A DNA stretch of 6,979 bases from positions 1-6,979 of the forward strand of contig JAADDT010000104.1 in the NCBI GenBank assembly GCA_013153765.1, written 5' to 3'. Under the pieces are notes generated by a model that saw only the letters and a program-made list of their open reading frames with translations, ran no database searches and had not been told where the DNA came from. This document shows, one piece after another, positions 5,206-6,979 of this stretch (positions are counted from its first letter, which is position 1; every line of letters begins with the position of its first letter). This DNA comes from Aquificota bacterium. GTDB lineage: Bacteria; Aquificota; Aquificia; Aquificales; Hydrogenothermaceae. The translations under genes and the position numbers were made by a program.

Positions 5206-6979
5206 TTACTCTCCTGCGTTGCTGACGTCAAATAGGAAGGTGTCTTTCCCGTCCCTGTAAGGGGGAGAGGTGAGTATGTCCCCCAGACAGTTTATACGCG
5301 GCTCTGTCCCTTTTATAAAAAGCATTTTCTTTCCGCCACACCCTTTGGTGGCAAGGGTGTTTGTTATCGGGTCTATGGGAAGGTAAACGGTGTTTTTCGT
5401 CCTTCCGAATTCTGCCACTTCCCTGTCCGTGTGTGCTGTAGCCATCAGGTCTATCCAGATAGGGAGTGCCGCTTTTGCTCCTGTCATTCTCCTTCCTATC
5501 TTTTTCTTAAAATCGTACCCTACCCAGACCACTGTTGTCAGCTCTGTTGAAAAACCTGCAAACCAAGCATCTGTATAGTCGTTTGTCGTCCCTGTTTTTC
5601 CGGCTACCGGAAAGCCTAAAATCCTTGCTCTTGCACCGGTACCTTCCTGTATTACCCCCTGAAGAATATCAACGATTATTGAGTTATCGTCTTTAGGTAC
5701 TACCTGCTTACATTCGGGAGTATGCTGGTATATCACGTTTCCATTAGGGTCCTCAACCCTTTCAATAAAATATGGCAGACAGTTCTTTCCCATGTTTGCG
5801 AATGTGGAATAGACAGAAGCAAGCTCAAGGGGAGATACCTCCACACTTCCCAGTACTATGGACGGGACTTTAGGCAGTTTTGTTTTTATTCCCATTCCGT
5901 AAGCAAGGGAAAGGACAGGCTCGTATCCCACCTCAAGCAGTAAGTTAACAGATGCCACGTTCACACTTTTTGTAAGGGCTTTCCTGAGGGTTATCTTTCC
6001 CCTGAACTTTTTGTCGTAATTTTTCGGCTTCCATTCCTCCCCTTTTGCAGGGTTCCAGATGGCTATCGGCTTGTCCTCAAGCACAGAAATCTGTGTAAAG
6101 CCTTTCATTATTGCGGCGGTATACACAATAGGTTTAAAAGACGAGCCCGGCTGTCTTTTTCCCTGTACCGCCCTGTTAAACTTGGACTTACCAAAGTCGT
6201 ATCCTCCCACCAGAGACCTTATTGCTCCCGTTTTTGGATCAACGGATACGACCGCAGTCTCAAGGAAAGGTACAAACTCAAAGCCTTCCTCCCCCAGATA
6301 CCTTACGTATAGGGGCATTCCTTTCTTTGCATTTTTCAAAGAACCGTAAAACTCAACATTTCCTTTATGCTCCCCTATTTTGAATTCTATCTTGTTTTTT
6401 TCCGTTTTTTCTATTATCCCTACATAAATCCTGTTTTTAACCAGTTTTTCCTTGTCCTGTTTTTCGTAAGCCTCCCTCATATTTTTCAGTTCCAGAGGCG
6501 TCAGTTTTGGGAAGCCTACCTTTTGCTGGAGCATCTCAATGTGATCCCTGACTATGTAGTGTGTATCCCTTAAAAGGTCCTTATCTATGGTGGTGTATAT
6601 CTTGTAGCCACCTTTGTATAATTCGTCTATCCCGTACCTTTCAGCAAACCACAGCCTTACCATTTCCGTAAAGTAGTCGTGTATGTTAACCTCCTCCTCG
6701 TCCATCACTTTCAGAACTATAGGTTTTTCGTAGCATTTTTTTGCGGTGTATATGTCTATATAACCTTCCTCAACCATACTTTGGAGTACGGCGTTCCTCC
6801 GCTGGATAGCACCTTCCATATTTTTGTAAGGGTCGTACCTGCTGGGGGCTTTAGGCAATCCTGCAAGTACAGCCGCCTCGCATACGTCAAGCTCCCATAC
6901 GTGTTTGCCGAAATAAACCTGTGCCGCCGATTCTACGCCGTAAGCACCGTGTCCCAGATATATCTGGTTAAGGTACATC
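5206..6979 (-). CDS. mrcA: Penicillin-binding protein 1A (class A transglycosylase/transpeptidase), 5' end off window
   Basis: Bifunctional peptidoglycan synthase anchored in the inner membrane with its catalytic domains in the periplasm: a GT51 glycosyltransferase polymerises lipid II and the transpeptidase cross-links peptides. Only the last ~590 residues are here. The first Met ([14 protein letters not shown]) is internal to the GT51 domain, since the family continues upstream with an E-M-Y-L-N run, and the membrane anchor plus catalytic Glu lie beyond 6979. Seen in the fragment: the end of GT51 (1-~60, with [11 protein letters not shown]); a linker and probable OB-like insert (~90-235); and transpeptidase motifs SSFK (Ser279-Lys282), SVN (338-340) and KTGT (461-464), all intact. 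The C-terminal tail has two cysteines (547, 564), possibly a disulfide. It heads the visible operon. PBP1A is preferred over 1B or 1C on motif style; the gene symbol is by analogy. Confidence 0.93.
   Translation of the reverse strand, partial: MYLNQIYLGHGAYGVESAAQVYFGKHVWELDVCEAAVLAGLPKAPSRYDPYKNMEGAIQRRNAVLQSMVEEGYIDIYTAKKCYEKPIVLKVMDEEEVNIHDYFTEMVRLWFAERYGIDELYKGGYKIYTTIDKDLLRDTHYIVRDHIEMLQQKVGFPKLTPLELKNMREAYEKQDKEKLVKNRIYVGIIEKTEKNKIEFKIGEHKGNVEFYGSLKNAKKGMPLYVRYLGEEGFEFVPFLETAVVSVDPKTGAIRSLVGGYDFGKSKFNRAVQGKRQPGSSFKPIVYTAAIMKGFTQISVLEDKPIAIWNPAKGEEWKPKNYDKKFRGKITLRKALTKSVNVASVNLLLEVGYEPVLSLAYGMGIKTKLPKVPSIVLGSVEVSPLELASVYSTFANMGKNCLPYFIERVEDPNGNVIYQHTPECKQVVPKDDNSIIVDILQGVIQEGTGARARILGFPVAGKTGTTNDYTDAWFAGFSTELTTVVWVGYDFKKKIGRRMTGAKAALPIWIDLMATAHTDREVAEFGRTKNTVYLPIDPITNTLATKGCGGKKMLFIKGTEPRINCLGDILTSPPYRDGKDTFLFDVSNAGE

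Noticed and set aside
6976..6978. ATG at the right edge as the true start of the PBP gene
   Set aside because: It lies within the GT51 domain just before [12 protein letters not shown]; the membrane anchor and the first half of GT51 are missing, so the gene must continue beyond the window.

Overview
This window looks like a compact piece of a thermophilic bacterial chromosome. All genes I can support lie on the minus strand, so they read from the right edge towards the left. The frequent AGG/AGA arginine and ATA isoleucine codons, the Lys/Glu-rich proteins, the very tight gene packing and the presence of a formate dehydrogenase suggest a member of the Aquificota (Persephonella- or Hydrogenobacter-like). 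This is an inference from composition and gene types, not a proven placement. Outside the toxin-antitoxin region the base composition is moderate.

Right part (2489-6979), one apparent operon in transcription order: the 3' two thirds of a class A penicillin-binding protein (PBP1A type, 5' end off the window); trpB (tryptophan synthase beta), which starts 2 bases after the PBP stop; a small unrecognised lipoprotein, whose GTG start overlaps the trpB stop as GTGA; and rlmN (radical-SAM 23S rRNA/tRNA m2A methyltransferase), whose start lies inside the end of the lipoprotein gene. A 7-bp hairpin spans the rlmN stop codon and may end the operon.

Middle part (1844-2474): a lower-GC toxin-antitoxin module, made of a ribbon-helix-helix-like antitoxin followed by an overlapping MazF/PemK-type endoribonuclease toxin. 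It has its own good-looking sigma70-type promoter. A 9-bp inverted repeat around the -10 region is a candidate autoregulatory operator.

Left part (1-1757): the N-terminal ~585 residues of a molybdenum/tungsten-bis-MGD formate dehydrogenase catalytic subunit with cysteine, not selenocysteine, at the metal-ligand position. It starts at a probable TTG and runs off the left edge with no internal stop.

The genes do not form one pathway: cell-wall synthesis, tryptophan synthesis, an envelope protein and ribosome modification share a transcript, while the TA module and the formate dehydrogenase are separate units. I see no CRISPR array, tRNA, rRNA or insertion sequence, and no clearly new multi-gene system. 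The least explained items are the lipoprotein and the start-site arrangement around rlmN.
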